Shown here: positions 18,171 to 27,532 of the stretch, in pieces
Position numbering within the stretch: the first letter of the stretch is position 1
How the letters are laid out: each line of letters opens with the position of its first letter
Source of the DNA: Candidatus Protistibacter heckmannii
GTDB taxonomy: Bacteria; Pseudomonadota; Gammaproteobacteria; Burkholderiales; Burkholderiaceae
DNA: 64,000 nt
Assembly: GCA_025050535.1 (NCBI GenBank)
Contig: JALBVF010000006.1
Location: 1 to 64,000 of the forward strand
Reading direction: 5' to 3'
Translations under genes and position numbers: made by a program
The notes under the pieces: generated by a model
What the model was told of the DNA's origin: nothing
Databases searched by the model: none
Seen by the model: only the letters and a program-made list of their open reading frames with translations

Positions 18171-20420
18171 CTACATCAGCGAGAAGTCCACGCGGCTGTA
18201 GTGCGTGGAGCTCTTCTTCTCGCCTTCCTTGCCTGCGTCCTTCTCCGCGCCCTCGCCCGGCAGCTTGGCGGCGAGGATGAACATGCGCTCGTCGGGCACG
18301 CCGTTGGCGAGCAGCCAGGCCTTGGCGCCCTCGGCGCAGCGGTTGCCCAGGGCGATCAGGTCGTCGTGGCTCACCGTGGCGTTGGCCATCATCAGCTTTT
18401 CCATCTCGGCGTCGGGCAGGTCCTTCTGCAGGCCCAGGGCGTTGCGCGGCTTGAGGAAGATCTCGGCCTTGTAGGCGCGCTTGAGCAGGGCTGGATATTC
18501 CTCGGGCGTGACGGTCACGGTGCGCGCGTCGGTGGGCGTGCCCTTGCCGACCATGTCCTTGAGCTTGAGGGCGCGCAGCTTGCGGTCGATGCTGGCGCGG
18601 CGCAGGCCTTCGGCGTCGTTCTCGGGGTCGACGCGGTTGGTGATCTCCAGCTTGATCGCGGGCCGCTCGGCCATCGCCTTGGCTAGGGCCTTGAGCTTGG
18701 TCTCGCCCGCGGAGGCCAACGAGGCGCGGCCGGCGGGAAACTCCATCCACGAAAGCTCCGCGCCGCCGCCTCCACCGAAGAGCGAACCGAGCAGCGAGAA
18801 AGGCGCGGTCACCGCCTTGGTGATGATGTTGACGAAGACCTTGAGCACGATGCCGCCCAGCGAGAACTGCTGATCGTCGAGCGAGCCGCCGATGGGTAGC
18901 TCCACGTCGATCACGCCATTGCGGTCGCGCAGCGCCACGGCAAGCTGCACCGGCAGATGCGTGCCGCTGGCGTTCTCGACGCGCTCGATGCCGTAGCCCA
19001 CGTACTTGCCCGAATACGGGCTGAGCGGCGCGAGCTCCATGCCCTTGATGCTGGCATTGATGTCGAAGAAGGGATTGCCCTGCAGCGGATTGATCTTGCC
19101 GGCAATGGTCAGCGGCGCGCTGTTGACCTGGCCGCGCAGATTGACGTCGGCCGTGGAATTCACGTCGGAGGACAGGCCGCTGACCGAGCCGCCCAGCTCC
19201 GCCAGGGTAGCGTTGTAGTTGGGCTGGATGAAGTTGTCGGTGTAGCGCACGCGCCCGCCCTGCAGCGTGAGCTTGCGGATCTTGATCGGCGGGCTCGGAC
19301 CGGCGTCGGGCGGGGGGGCCGGCGGCGGTGCGGCTTTTTCCCGGGCGCTGACGGCGGTGCCGGAAGCCATCGCGCCGGGCGGCGCCTTCGGCGATCCGCT
19401 CTGCTTGGCGGAGGCCTTCTCCGCCGCCATCTCCGCCTTGGCCTCGTGCTTGCGCGTATCTTCGTCGGTGAGGCTGCGCTGCTCGCCCTTTTCCGAACGC
19501 ACGATGTTCTGCAGATTGATCTTGCCGTTGGGGTCGATGATGACGCGCGCGAAGAAATCGCTGAGCGCGGCCTGCTCGACGTTCAGCGCCAGCGGCTGCA
19601 GTTTGGCGTCGACGCCGCCGAAGGAGAGCATCTTCCAGTTGAGGAAGTCCGCCCTTTTAGCCGCCGCCGAGCTTGCCATCCGCGCCCTGCTCCAGATACA
19701 GCCTGCCCTTGGCGTTGGCTTCGGTGCGGGTGAGCAGCAGATTGATCTGCTCGGTGAAATAGGCCTGCAGCGGCAGCACGTCCACCGCCTTGAGGTCCAG
19801 GTCGAGGTCAGCGCGCAGGGGCGAGATGCCGAGATTTCCCGAGGCCTGCAGGCTGCCCGTATTGTTCACCGCCGCCTTGAGCGCAGCCTTGCCAGCGCTC
19901 TTCTCGGTCAGGCGACTGTCGAGCCTGACTTCAGCCGCGTTCAGATCGAGTTCGGCCAGGCTGAAGACCTTGGCCGCGCCGTCGTAGGCCGCGCGCGCAC
20001 CTTTGAGTTAGAGGCCGGCCGTCGTCGCCGAGATGCCGTTGGGCGAGGCGTCGTCGAAGCCGAGCTTGCCACCCTGGATGCGCATCTCGGTGATCGTGAG
20101 CTGTAGCGGCGCGGAACTCTGGGCGGGCTTGTCCGCGGGAGGCGGAGCGCTTTGCGCCGCGGCCGGCTGCGCGCCCGTCAGGCCGCTGAGATTGAGCTTG
20201 CCCGCCGCGTCGCGCCGCAGCCAGAGTTCAGGATTGCTCAGGGCGACGCCCGCCAGTTCGTATTTACCGCCAGAGACGTCGAACTTGCCCAGCTTCACCG
20301 TCAGCGCGGGCAAGCGCAGGATGGGCTTACCGTCGAGCGCGTCCATGACCGCGTCCCTGAGGACGGCCTCGCCCTGGAGGGTCAGCGCGGGGCTCTTGTC
20401 CTTGGCCTGCTCGAAGCCGA
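18171..20420 (-). pseudogene. DUF748/AsmA-like envelope protein, 5' end replaced by IS630 copy C
   Basis: DUF748 proteins are large periplasmic-facing AsmA-superfamily members. The longest intact piece (18,171-19,679) contains the GRVRYTDNFIQPNYNATL repeat block, LRGQVNSAPLTIAGKINPL, YSGKYVGYGIERV and an OmpA-like-looking C-terminal part (KLEITNRVDPENDAEGLRRASI). Upstream there is a frameshift near 19,660 and an in-frame TAA at 20008-20010. At 20,420/20,421 the DUF748 frame passes directly into transposase sequence (NHEKL then GFEQAKDK). The missing N-terminus, where the membrane anchor should be, implies an IS-associated deletion. Confidence 0.87.
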
Positions 20421-21179
20421 GCTTCTCGTGGTTAAAGGCACCATCGATGATCATCCAGCTTGCCTTGCCCTGATTGGTCACTGTGGAAATCATCGACAGC
20501 TTCTGTCGCGTACCTCTAACCGCCATCGTGACCGGGGTTTTCCCTTTGGGAGCATAACTGCGGCCCAGAACATCCGTATTCACCAACGCGGTTTCGTCAC
20601 CCCAGTGAGTCTCGCCACCTTCGGCCTTGGCACGCTTCTCGATGGCCAGATACTCCTGATCGATCCACTGCTTGACAGCCTCCGGTCGCTGTTCGTAAGC
20701 GCGCTTGATCGGCTTTTTCGGCGTGAAACCCCAGCGCTTGAGGTAGTCTCCGACCGCACGTATTGAGAGTTTGACCGCGTATTCCTGTTCGATGAACAGC
20801 ATGACCGCGCCTCGCGTCCAGAGCGCAGATTCCATCTTCAACTGCTCCGGACGTTTGTCGCAGATCGTGCGCCGGATTGCTTCTTCTTGATCCGCATTCA
20901 GCCGTCTTCCGTCTCCTGGCGTATGAGCTCGTGGGTTCGGCTTCAGGGCCGCCGCGCCCCCTTCTTCATAGAGATCAATGGCCAGTCGAGCCGCCGGGTA
21001 ACTCAGCCCTGTCAACTCCGCGATGGCCATGACTCCGTATCCCTTCCGATGCAACCTCACGACCTGCTTTCGCCTCTCGTGCAGCTGCTCCAGTTTCTGG
21101 TATCGAGCGTCTTCTTTTTCCATGCCAATTCGATGCATGAAATGATAATAAGTTAAATCTTTATATTGCTGCATCAATA
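20421..21179 (-). mobile_element. IS630-family element, 3' end lost, fused to the DUF748 gene (copy C)
   Basis: The minus-strand transposase starts at MHRIGMEKED (about 21,139) and has an open frame through ICDKRPEQLKMESALW, HWGDETALVNTD and SWMIIDGAFNHEKL, where it stops matching copy B and becomes DUF748 coding. Only the outer (5') terminus is present, with the TA at 21178-21179. The catalytic DNL-H and NE-containing C-terminal region is gone, so it is inactive. The fused frame continues to the TAA at 20,008. Confidence 0.92.
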
Positions 21180-21223
21180 GGTAGCCGCCTATCATGTGTC
21201 AATCTCATCGATGCATAGACATC

Positions 21224-22165
21224 ATGAACGTTTCTCATGCACAGGCCGCCCCTGCCGGCACCCTGCTCGACCTGAACCTGGTGGCGCGTCTTCGACGCGC
21301 TCCTCGGCGAGCGCAGCGTGACCCACGCCGCGGAGCAGTTGGGCGTCACGCAGAGCGCCATGAGCCATTCGCTTTCGCGCCTGCGCACCTGGTTCGCCGA
21401 TCCACTGTTCGTGCGCGTGGGCTCCGCCATGCAGCCCACGCCACGCGCGCTGGAGCTGGCGCCGGTGGCGCTTCAGATCATGGCCTCGGTGCGCTCGGGC
21501 CTGCTTTCGCAGGCGGGCTTCGCCCCGGCGAACAGCACGCGGCGCTTCACGCTGTGCATGACCGACATGTGCGAATTGGTCTTTCTGCCGCCGCTGATCG
21601 CGCAACTGCGCGCGCAGGCGCCGCACTGCACGCCGTAGACGCCACAGATCCCGCAGCAGGAGATTCCCCAGACGCTGGAAAACGGCGCGGCGGACCTAGC
21701 GATCGGCTCGCTGCACGCCATGCCCGAGGGCATGTTCCAGCAGCATCTGTTCACGCATCCCTTCGTGACCATCATGGGCCGCGCCAACCGGCGCATCGGC
21801 ACGACGATCAGCATGGAGGAGTTCTGCGCGATGAAGCATGTGGTGGTGTCGCTCTCGGGACGCAGCGTGGACGCCTACGACCGGGTGATCGACGAATCCA
21901 GCATCAAGCGCAGCATCTATCTGGTGACGCCGCACTTCCTCGTCGTGCCGCTGATCCTCGAGCAGAACCCCGACCTGATCGCCACCGTGCCGCGCGAGCT
22001 GGGCACCACCTTCGACAAATACAAGGCGATCCGCGTGCCGCCGCCGCCCACCGCGCTGCCGCGCTTTTCGCTGCGCCAGCACTGGCATCCGCGCCTCCAC
22101 CACGACCGCGCCAATCTCTGGCTGCGCCAACTGGTGAAAAAACCTTCGAGGACTATCCGGAGTAG
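21224..22165 (+). pseudogene. LysR-family transcriptional regulator with multiple lesions
   Basis: The helix-turn-helix is clear (FDALLGERSVTHAAEQLGVTQSAMSHSLSRLR, followed by FADPLFVRVGSAMQPTPRA), as is the effector domain (GAADLAIGSLHAMPEGMFQQHLF; RSIYLVTPHFLVVPLILEQNPDLIATVPREL). Lesions: a +1 shift near 21,283 between LLDLNLV and VFDAL, a TAG at 21636-21638, and a one-base loss in an A-run near 22,137 just before the natural end TFEDYPE. With three breaks this is a pseudogene. It lies directly next to the truncated IS copy C. Confidence 0.9.
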
Positions 22166-22202
22166 GGCTGGAAAGACAGGCGCGGCAAGGGGGCGGCTCC
22201 CC

Positions 22203-22208
22203 TATAAT
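22203..22208 (+). promoter_or_regulatory. Consensus -10 box 6 bp before the formyltransferase start
   Basis: A perfect TATAAT ends 6 bp before ATG 22215, so transcription would begin at or next to the start codon. No ribosome binding site is visible between them, which suggests a leaderless message if this promoter is used. Confidence 0.4.
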
Positions 22209-22214
22209 CACCCG

Positions 22215-23105
22215 ATGCCCAACACATCCAAACCACTGACCGCCTTCCTGATGACGGAGAAGGGCCACGCCTTTCTCAAGAGCACGGTGGAGCGCCACGG
22301 CCATCTCTTCGCCCACGTCGTCGTCGGCGAGGACGAGACGCTCGACAAGGACTACCGCGACGAGATCATCGCCCTGTGTGAGGCGCACGGTCTGCCCTGG
22401 AGCCTGCGCAAGGATTTCAAGGAAATCGGCTCCGAATACGCGATGGCGGTCTCGTGGCGCTGGCTGATCCAGCATCCGCAGGACAAGCTCATCGTCTTCC
22501 ACGACTCGCTGCTGCCGCGCTACCGCGGCTTCGCGCCGCTGATCAACGGCCTGATCAACGGCGAAACGCGCTTCGGCGTGAGCGCCATCTTCGGCGCCAG
22601 CGATTTCGACACCGGCGACATCCTCTTCCAGGCGGGCGTGGACGTCGCCTATCCGATCACCATCGCCGAGCTGATCGGCAAGATCACCGGCTGCTACGTC
22701 GAGACCGGCATGCGCGTGCTCGAGGCGCTAGACGCCGGTCAAGCCCTCACCGGCCGCGCGCAGGACAATGTCGCCACCACCTACAGCCTCTGGCGCGACG
22801 AGCAGGACTACCGCATCGACTGGAGCCGCTCCGCCATCGAACTGGCGCGCTTCGTCGACGCCCTGGGCAGTCCGTACAAAGGCGCGGCCTGCCTGGTCGA
22901 CGGCCGCCCGGCGCGCATCCTCGCGGCCGAGGCGGTGGGCGACGTGCCTATCGAAAACCGCACGGCAGGCAAGCTGCTCTTCGTCCGCGAAGGCAAGCCC
23001 GTGGTGGTCTGCGGCAGCGGATTGCTGAAAATATGGAAGCTGCACTACGAAAACGAGCCAGGGGACGGTCTTCCCCTGGGTAAATACCGCGTCAGATTCT
23101 CCTAA
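22215..23105 (+). CDS. Formyltransferase-family protein (Fmt-like fold), function unknown
   Basis: 296 aa, intact. The N-terminal two-thirds resembles the formyl transferase catalytic domain. The key segment IVFHDSLLPRYRGFAPL (His at about residue 96) and DFDTGDILFQ (Asp at about 135) correspond to the catalytic His and Asp. The Asn two residues before the His in methionyl-tRNA and sugar-nucleotide formyltransferases is Val here. The C-terminal part (YRIDWSRSAIELARFVDALGSPYKGA) resembles the Fmt C-terminal domain. This is therefore not the housekeeping Fmt; a role in modifying a sugar or other small molecule is possible but unproven. It is flanked by pseudogenes yet intact, which suggests selection. 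Confidence 0.8.
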   Translation: MPNTSKPLTAFLMTEKGHAFLKSTVERHGHLFAHVVVGEDETLDKDYRDEIIALCEAHGLPWSLRKDFKEIGSEYAMAVSWRWLIQHPQDKLIVFHDSLLPRYRGFAPLINGLINGETRFGVSAIFGASDFDTGDILFQAGVDVAYPITIAELIGKITGCYVETGMRVLEALDAGQALTGRAQDNVATTYSLWRDEQDYRIDWSRSAIELARFVDALGSPYKGAACLVDGRPARILAAEAVGDVPIENRTAGKLLFVREGKPVVVCGSGLLKIWKLHYENEPGDGLPLGKYRVRFS

Positions 23106-23320
23106 AAATCGCCCTTTTTTAGCCGTTATTGCCGTTTCAGGAGGCTTTCCCCGGATTTTTAATCTTTCTATCGGAAATTGCTCACACTTACGAAGTGATT
23201 ACAAAATCTCACTTTTACTATTTGTGAGGCGGGTTTATCATTTTTTCACTTTAGAAATATTCACCAAATCTTCACGGATTGGTCCCAAGCTGATCCGGAA
23301 GTGGTTCCGAGGAGAACAAC
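23106..23320. other. AT-rich intergenic region
   Basis: About 215 bp that are much richer in A and T than their surroundings, separating the formyltransferase gene from the decayed DUF2141-like gene. I see no gene, no strong terminator and no convincing promoter. The composition suggests a regulatory or recently acquired segment. GAGGAGAAC just before 23,321 is the ribosome binding site of the next gene. Confidence 0.4.
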
Positions 23321-23846
23321 ATGCAGAGTTCCAACGCCGCCAATGCCCAGCAAAGCTGGGCGCGCATGACTGTGAAGTTCGGCACTTTGCTCTTCCTCTG
23401 GAGCCTCTTCGCATTCGCCCTCCACGCTACCGCCGGTGAAGTGGAAATGCGCCTCGCCGCCAGCGCGCATGGGTCCGGGCAACCTGCATATTTCCCTGTA
23501 CCGCGCCGGCGAGGAAAACGCCGCCAAGCCAGTGCGCAGCTTCTTCGTCGAGCCCAGCATCGGCACCGCCAAGCTGGTCCTCGTGGGTCTGCCAGAAGGC
23601 AACTACACCATCTCCGCCAGATACGACATTCCGCTGCTCGGCAATGTGAAGGCCAACCTCTTCAGCAGCGCCGCCGCGTCCAACGTTTTCTTCGGCACCC
23701 CCGAATACTTCCCCGAAGCCGGCATCGCCCCCGCGCAATTCAACGTCTCGGGTGATCACATCATCGTCGCGATCAGCATGGGCGCCCTGCGCATGGGAGG
23801 GATCGAAGGTGGCCAACCTGCGCTGATTTTCTCCGTCGTCTCCTCC
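23321..23846 (+). pseudogene. DUF2141-like secreted protein, frameshifted and cut by IS630 copy D
   Basis: A good ribosome binding site (GAGGAGAAC) precedes ATG 23321. A signal peptide follows (LLFLWSLFAFALHATAG). The frame shifts near 23,470, after EVEMRLAAS. The second frame reads GNLHISLYRAGEENAAKPVRS, LVLVGLPEGNYTISARYDIP and FGTPEYFPEAGIAPAQFNV, the pattern of DUF2141 domains (small secreted proteins with an LPxGxYxI strand). The frame is still open where IS630 copy D begins at 23,847, so the 3' end is lost or displaced. The DUF2141 assignment is from motif memory and is tentative. Confidence 0.6.
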
Positions 23847-24964
23847 TATTTACCCGGCATTGAAGCAATGAACTCAAGCAGCATACCGAACCGGCGCGTG
23901 TTCGAAGTAGCTCTTGACGCGCTCGGGCTGTCGCTAAACGCTGAGCAGATGCTGGCGCGTGGCATTCACCAGTTGCAGCTTCGAGCGAGCTGGAGCGAGT
24001 TTGGTGCCGACCTGCTTCAGGTCGGCATTGGCCATTTCGTTGGGGCTCAGTTCGGGGCTGTAGCTGGGCAAGTAGAAGACTTCGATCTCGTGCTTGTGCT
24101 CGGCCAGCCAGGCCTTCACAGGCTTGCTGTGGTGCACGTGCCGGTTGTCCAGGATCAGGTAGATCTTTCGGCCGGCATCCTTGACCAGCCGGCGCAGGAA
24201 GTCGATCAGGATGTCGGCGCTCAACGCTCCGTCGAAGGCCTGCCAGCGCATCTGGCCCTTGTTGGTGACGGTGGAGATCACCGACAAGCCGTGGCGCTTG
24301 TTGTTCACGCGAATCACGGGCGTTTGGCCCTGCGTGGCATAGCTGCGCCCGCGCACGTCGTCGCGGCGCACGCCGGTCTCGTCGCCCCAGTGAATTTCGG
24401 CCCCCTCAGCCTTGGCGCAGGCGGCGATCACCGGGTAGTCCTCGTCGAGCCACTTTTTCACCGCCGCCGGCGACTGCTCGTAGGCCTTCTTCATGGGCTT
24501 TTGCGGCGTGAAGCCCCAACGCTCCAGATACAGGCCCATCGTGCGAACGGCCAGCTTGATGCCGTATCGGTTAAGGATCAACTCGGCCACTGCCTGGCGG
24601 CTCCACAGCGCATAGATCATCTTCAACTGCTCCGGACGTTTGTCGCAGATCGTGCGCCGGATTGCTTCTTCTTGATCCGCATTAAGCCGTCTTCCGTCTC
24701 CTGGCGTACGAGCTCGTGGGTGCGGCTTCAGGGCCGCCGCGGCCCCTTCTTCATAGAGATCAATGGCCAGTCGAGCCGCCGGGTAACTCAGCCCCGTCAA
24801 CTCCGCGATGGCCATGACTCCGTATCCCTTCCGATGCAACCTCACGACCTGCTTTCGCCTCTCGTGCAGCTGCTCCAGTTTCTGGTATCGAGCGTCTTCT
24901 TTTTCCATGCCAATTCGATGCATGAAATGATAAAAAGTTAAATCTTTATATTGCCGTATCAATA
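23847..24964 (-). mobile_element. Mosaic IS630-family element (copy D): 5' half from one type, 3' half from another
   Basis: Bounded by TA at 23847-23848 and 24963-24964, with ends TTTACCCGGCATTGAAG and the inverted TTGATACGGCA. The half carrying the transposase start matches copies A and C. The half carrying its end matches copy E. The switch falls inside a string shared by both parents, CAGTTGAAGATG (about 24,618-24,632 on the plus-strand numbering). It is the only copy in the window with a long unbroken transposase frame and two termini, so it is the best candidate for current mobility. Confidence 0.9.
23934..24923 (-). CDS. IS630-family transposase, chimeric, C-terminus shortened by about 24 residues
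   Basis: 329 aa. N-terminal helix-turn-helix region (MHRIGMEKED, then VVRLHRKGYGVMAIAELTGLS), then a DDE domain with WGDETGVRRDD, IYLILDNRHVHHSKP and SPELSPNEMANADLK. The protein ends LLSV at a TAG; the sequence after the stop still encodes RQPERVKSYFEHAPVRYAA, the usual C-terminus. Copy E has the same TAG at the same codon, so the shortened end predates the recombination or was copied. All three catalytic acidic positions appear present. Confidence 0.85.
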   Translation of the reverse strand: MHRIGMEKEDARYQKLEQLHERRKQVVRLHRKGYGVMAIAELTGLSYPAARLAIDLYEEGAAAALKPHPRARTPGDGRRLNADQEEAIRRTICDKRPEQLKMIYALWSRQAVAELILNRYGIKLAVRTMGLYLERWGFTPQKPMKKAYEQSPAAVKKWLDEDYPVIAACAKAEGAEIHWGDETGVRRDDVRGRSYATQGQTPVIRVNNKRHGLSVISTVTNKGQMRWQAFDGALSADILIDFLRRLVKDAGRKIYLILDNRHVHHSKPVKAWLAEHKHEIEVFYLPSYSPELSPNEMANADLKQVGTKLAPARSKLQLVNATRQHLLSV

Positions 24965-25123
24965 GTGCGTTGCCGCGAAAGAAGAAGCGATGGATGGTAA
25001 GGCTGCGCCTGAATGACCCAGAGGCTGGACCTTGGCTTCGAGGCATACCCCGGAAACCGTCAGCGCAATCAAGGCAGTCAGACTGATCAGGCAAACCGCC
25101 AAATTCGTCAGATATACTGTCAT
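24965..25123 (-). pseudogene. Small secreted or membrane protein of unknown function, 3' end cut by IS630 copy D
   Basis: On the minus strand, GGAG lies about 8 nt before ATG 25123. The frame reads MTVYLTNLAVCLISLTALIA and continues LTVSGVCLEAKVQPLGHSG to the IS boundary, 53 codons without a stop. The N-terminus is a hydrophobic signal-like segment. The Cys is not in a good lipobox. I do not recognise the protein. A real start signal plus an abrupt end at the IS suggests a genuine gene that has been truncated. Confidence 0.5.
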
Positions 25124-25363
25124 TGTCTGCTCCGTTTTTTTGGATCGATGCTGCGTAGCATAAAAAATAATGCAAGCAGCGTGCCAGCTGTTATTACCGC
25201 GTCATGGATCGCCTGTCCTGCCTGGGACCCGCATTTCGGCCCGGACTGCCGCGGTGCCTTCCTTGTTTGAACGCCGCATCCGAAGCGAAATTACGCATGC
25301 ATCGACGCCTGCACAACACCCGCATCAACGCCCGCTCAAGCCCACATCCTCTCCGACCCACCG

Positions 25364-26452
25364 ATGCTTATCCTCGGCATAGAAAGCTCCTGCGACGAAA
25401 CCGGCCTGGCGCTCTACGACACTGAAGCCGCCGGCTCCTTCGCGCCGGGTGCCAGTTCCAAAGGCAGTTGGAACCCCGCTTCCGGGCTGCTGACCCACGC
25501 ACTGCATTCCCAGATCGAGATGCACAGGGAATATGGCGGCGTAGTGCCCGAGCTTGCTTCCCGTGATCATATCCGGCGCCTGATTCCCCTGCTTGGTGAA
25601 GTGCTAAATCGCGCCGGCAAGGACAAGCACGACATCGGCGCCGTAGCCTACACGCGCGGTCCCGGCCTGGCCGGCGCGCTGCTCACCGGAACGGCCATGG
25701 CCAACGCGCTGGCGATGGCGCTGGGCAAGCCCGTCATCGGCGTGCACCACCTGGAAGGGCATCTGCTCTCGCCACTGCTCAGCGCCAATCCACCCGCCTT
25801 CCCCTTCGTCGCCCTGCTCGTCTCGGGCGGGCACACGCAGCTGATGCGCGTCGAAGGCGTGGGCCGCTACGAACTGCTCGGCGAAACCCTGGACGACGCC
25901 GCCGGCGAAGCCTTCGACAAGACCGCCAAACTGCTCGGCCTGCCCTATCCCGGCGGCCCCGCCGTGTCGGCCCTGGCCGAACAAGGCCGACACGGCGCGG
26001 TGACGCTGCCGCGCCCGATGCTGCATTCGGGCAAGCTCGATTTCTCCTTCGCCGGCCTGAAGACCGCCGTGCTCGCCCAGGCGCGCCATCTGCCCGCCTC
26101 CGACCCCGAGGCCGAACAGGCCCGCGCCGATCTCGCGTGCGGCTTCGTCGACGCGGTCGTCGACGTGCTCGGGGACAAGTCCGCCGCCGCGCTCAAGCAG
26201 ACCGGATTGAAGACCCTCGTCGTCGCCGGCGGTGTGAGCGCTAACAAGCAGCTGTGCGCCGCGCTCGCGGCCAAGGCAAAGAAGTCAGGCTGGAAGCTGC
26301 ATTTCCCGGAGCTGGCCCTGTGCACCGACAACGGCGCTATGATCGCCCTGGCCGGCGCGCTGCGGCTGCAGGCCGATGCCGAGGCTGCGGACTGGAGCTA
26401 TACCTGCGACGTGCAGCCGCGCTGGCCGCTGGAGGACTTGGTGGGAGCATAA
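25364..26452 (+). CDS. tsaD: tRNA N6-adenosine threonylcarbamoyltransferase TsaD, with an extra segment of about 19 residues near the N-terminus
   Basis: Essential enzyme that, with TsaB and TsaE, makes t6A37 in ANN-decoding tRNAs. Conserved elements are [25 protein letters not shown], the metal-binding [32 protein letters not shown], the SGLK-like [12 protein letters not shown] and [12 protein letters not shown]. The length is 362 aa. Between LYDTE and [10 protein letters not shown] there is an extra stretch (about residues 22-40) not found in the E. coli protein as I recall it. The frame is intact and the catalytic residues are unaffected. The gene converges on folE2 through a shared terminator. 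Confidence 0.96.
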   Translation: MLILGIESSCDETGLALYDTEAAGSFAPGASSKGSWNPASGLLTHALHSQIEMHREYGGVVPELASRDHIRRLIPLLGEVLNRAGKDKHDIGAVAYTRGPGLAGALLTGTAMANALAMALGKPVIGVHHLEGHLLSPLLSANPPAFPFVALLVSGGHTQLMRVEGVGRYELLGETLDDAAGEAFDKTAKLLGLPYPGGPAVSALAEQGRHGAVTLPRPMLHSGKLDFSFAGLKTAVLAQARHLPASDPEAEQARADLACGFVDAVVDVLGDKSAAALKQTGLKTLVVAGGVSANKQLCAALAAKAKKSGWKLHFPELALCTDNGAMIALAGALRLQADAEAADWSYTCDVQPRWPLEDLVGA

Positions 26453-26544
26453 CGGGATGCGGGCAAAGCGTTCCGAGCATGCCGGCGCCGCCCCATCCTC
26501 GCTCCATCTACACGCCGCCGGCATATCGCCCACCGCGCCGCCAA

Positions 26545-26573
26545 TAAAAAAAGCCGCTGAAAGCGGCTTTTTT
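26545..26573. terminator. Bidirectional rho-independent terminator between tsaD and folE2
   Basis: AAAGCCGCT and AGCGGCTTT form a perfect stem with loop GAA, flanked by A and T runs on both sides. It lies between convergent genes and serves both. Confidence 0.93.
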
Positions 26574-26589
26574 ATCGATCTTCCGCGGC

Positions 26590-27402
26590 TTACTTGCTGC
26601 GTTCGATCAGGGCATACGCGCTGTGGTTGTGGATCGACTCGAAGTTCTCCGCCTCCAGAACATAGGCGCGGATGCGGGCTTCGGCGTCCAGGCGCGTGGC
26701 CACGTCGCGCACGAGGTCCTCGACGAACTTCGGGTTCTCGTAGGCGCGCTCGGTGACGTACTTCTCGTCTGTGCGCTTGAGCAGTCCCCACAGCTCGCAG
26801 GAAGCCTCTTCCTCGGCGATGCGGATAATCTCTTCCACGCCCATGTCGCCGTCGAGTTCGGTCTTGATCGTGATGTGCGAGCGCTGGTTGTGCGCGCCGT
26901 ACTGCGAGATTTCCTTCGAGCACGGGCACAGGCTCGTCACCGGCACCAGCACCTTGAGCCAGACCTTGAGCTGCGGCTTGCCGCCGTCCTTGGCCACGAC
27001 CGCCTCGCCGATGAAGCTCACCTGGTAATCCATCAGGCTGCGCACGCCCGACACCGGCGCGGCCTTGCTGACGAAATACGGGAAATTCACTTCGATGCGA
27101 CCCGAGGGCGCTTCCAGCCGGCCCAGCATGTCGGCCAGCATCGCGCGGAAAGCGGTGGGATCGAGGGCTTCCTTGCGGTCGTCGAGCAGCGCGACGAAGC
27201 GCGACATATGCGTGCCCTTCTGATCGGCGGGCAGATAGACGTCCAGATCGAACATGCCCACGGTGGGCTGCACGCCGTCGGCGGTGCGCACCTGCAGGGG
27301 ATGGCGCACGCCGCGGATCCCGACATGCTGGATCGGAATCTGGCGAAGATCGAGGCTGGCCTGGACGTCGGCCAGCGCGCTGGTGGTGGCGAAATGGTTC
27401 AT
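26590..27402 (-). CDS. folE2: GTP cyclohydrolase FolE2 (type IB)
   Basis: First step of folate synthesis: GTP to dihydroneopterin triphosphate, using the variant enzyme that can work with metals other than zinc. The catalytic Cys lies in [22 protein letters not shown], with [15 protein letters not shown] and [15 protein letters not shown] also present. ATG 27402 gives 270 aa, the family length. The gene follows dxs on the same strand, a neighbourhood conserved in Burkholderiales. Confidence 0.95.
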   Translation of the reverse strand: MNHFATTSALADVQASLDLRQIPIQHVGIRGVRHPLQVRTADGVQPTVGMFDLDVYLPADQKGTHMSRFVALLDDRKEALDPTAFRAMLADMLGRLEAPSGRIEVNFPYFVSKAAPVSGVRSLMDYQVSFIGEAVVAKDGGKPQLKVWLKVLVPVTSLCPCSKEISQYGAHNQRSHITIKTELDGDMGVEEIIRIAEEEASCELWGLLKRTDEKYVTERAYENPKFVEDLVRDVATRLDAEARIRAYVLEAENFESIHNHSAYALIERSK

Positions 27403-27532
27403 GACGCGAAGTGTAAGTGAAAACAAGCCCACCCGCCTCGGAAGGGAATTATTCCAGGATTTAGCAGCAATCCGCGCGGCGGCCCTCTACGGACCAGCCG
27501 CGGACGGTTTCAGAGGCGACTCAGGTGGCGAT

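Noticed and set aside
23106-23320. Candidate small RNA in the AT-rich gap
   Set aside because: No strong promoter-terminator pair or conserved fold could be seen by eye; low GC alone is not enough.
25170-25425. Short plus-strand frames upstream of tsaD
   Set aside because: No ribosome binding site, no recognisable domains and arginine/proline-rich content typical of out-of-frame translation of high-GC DNA.
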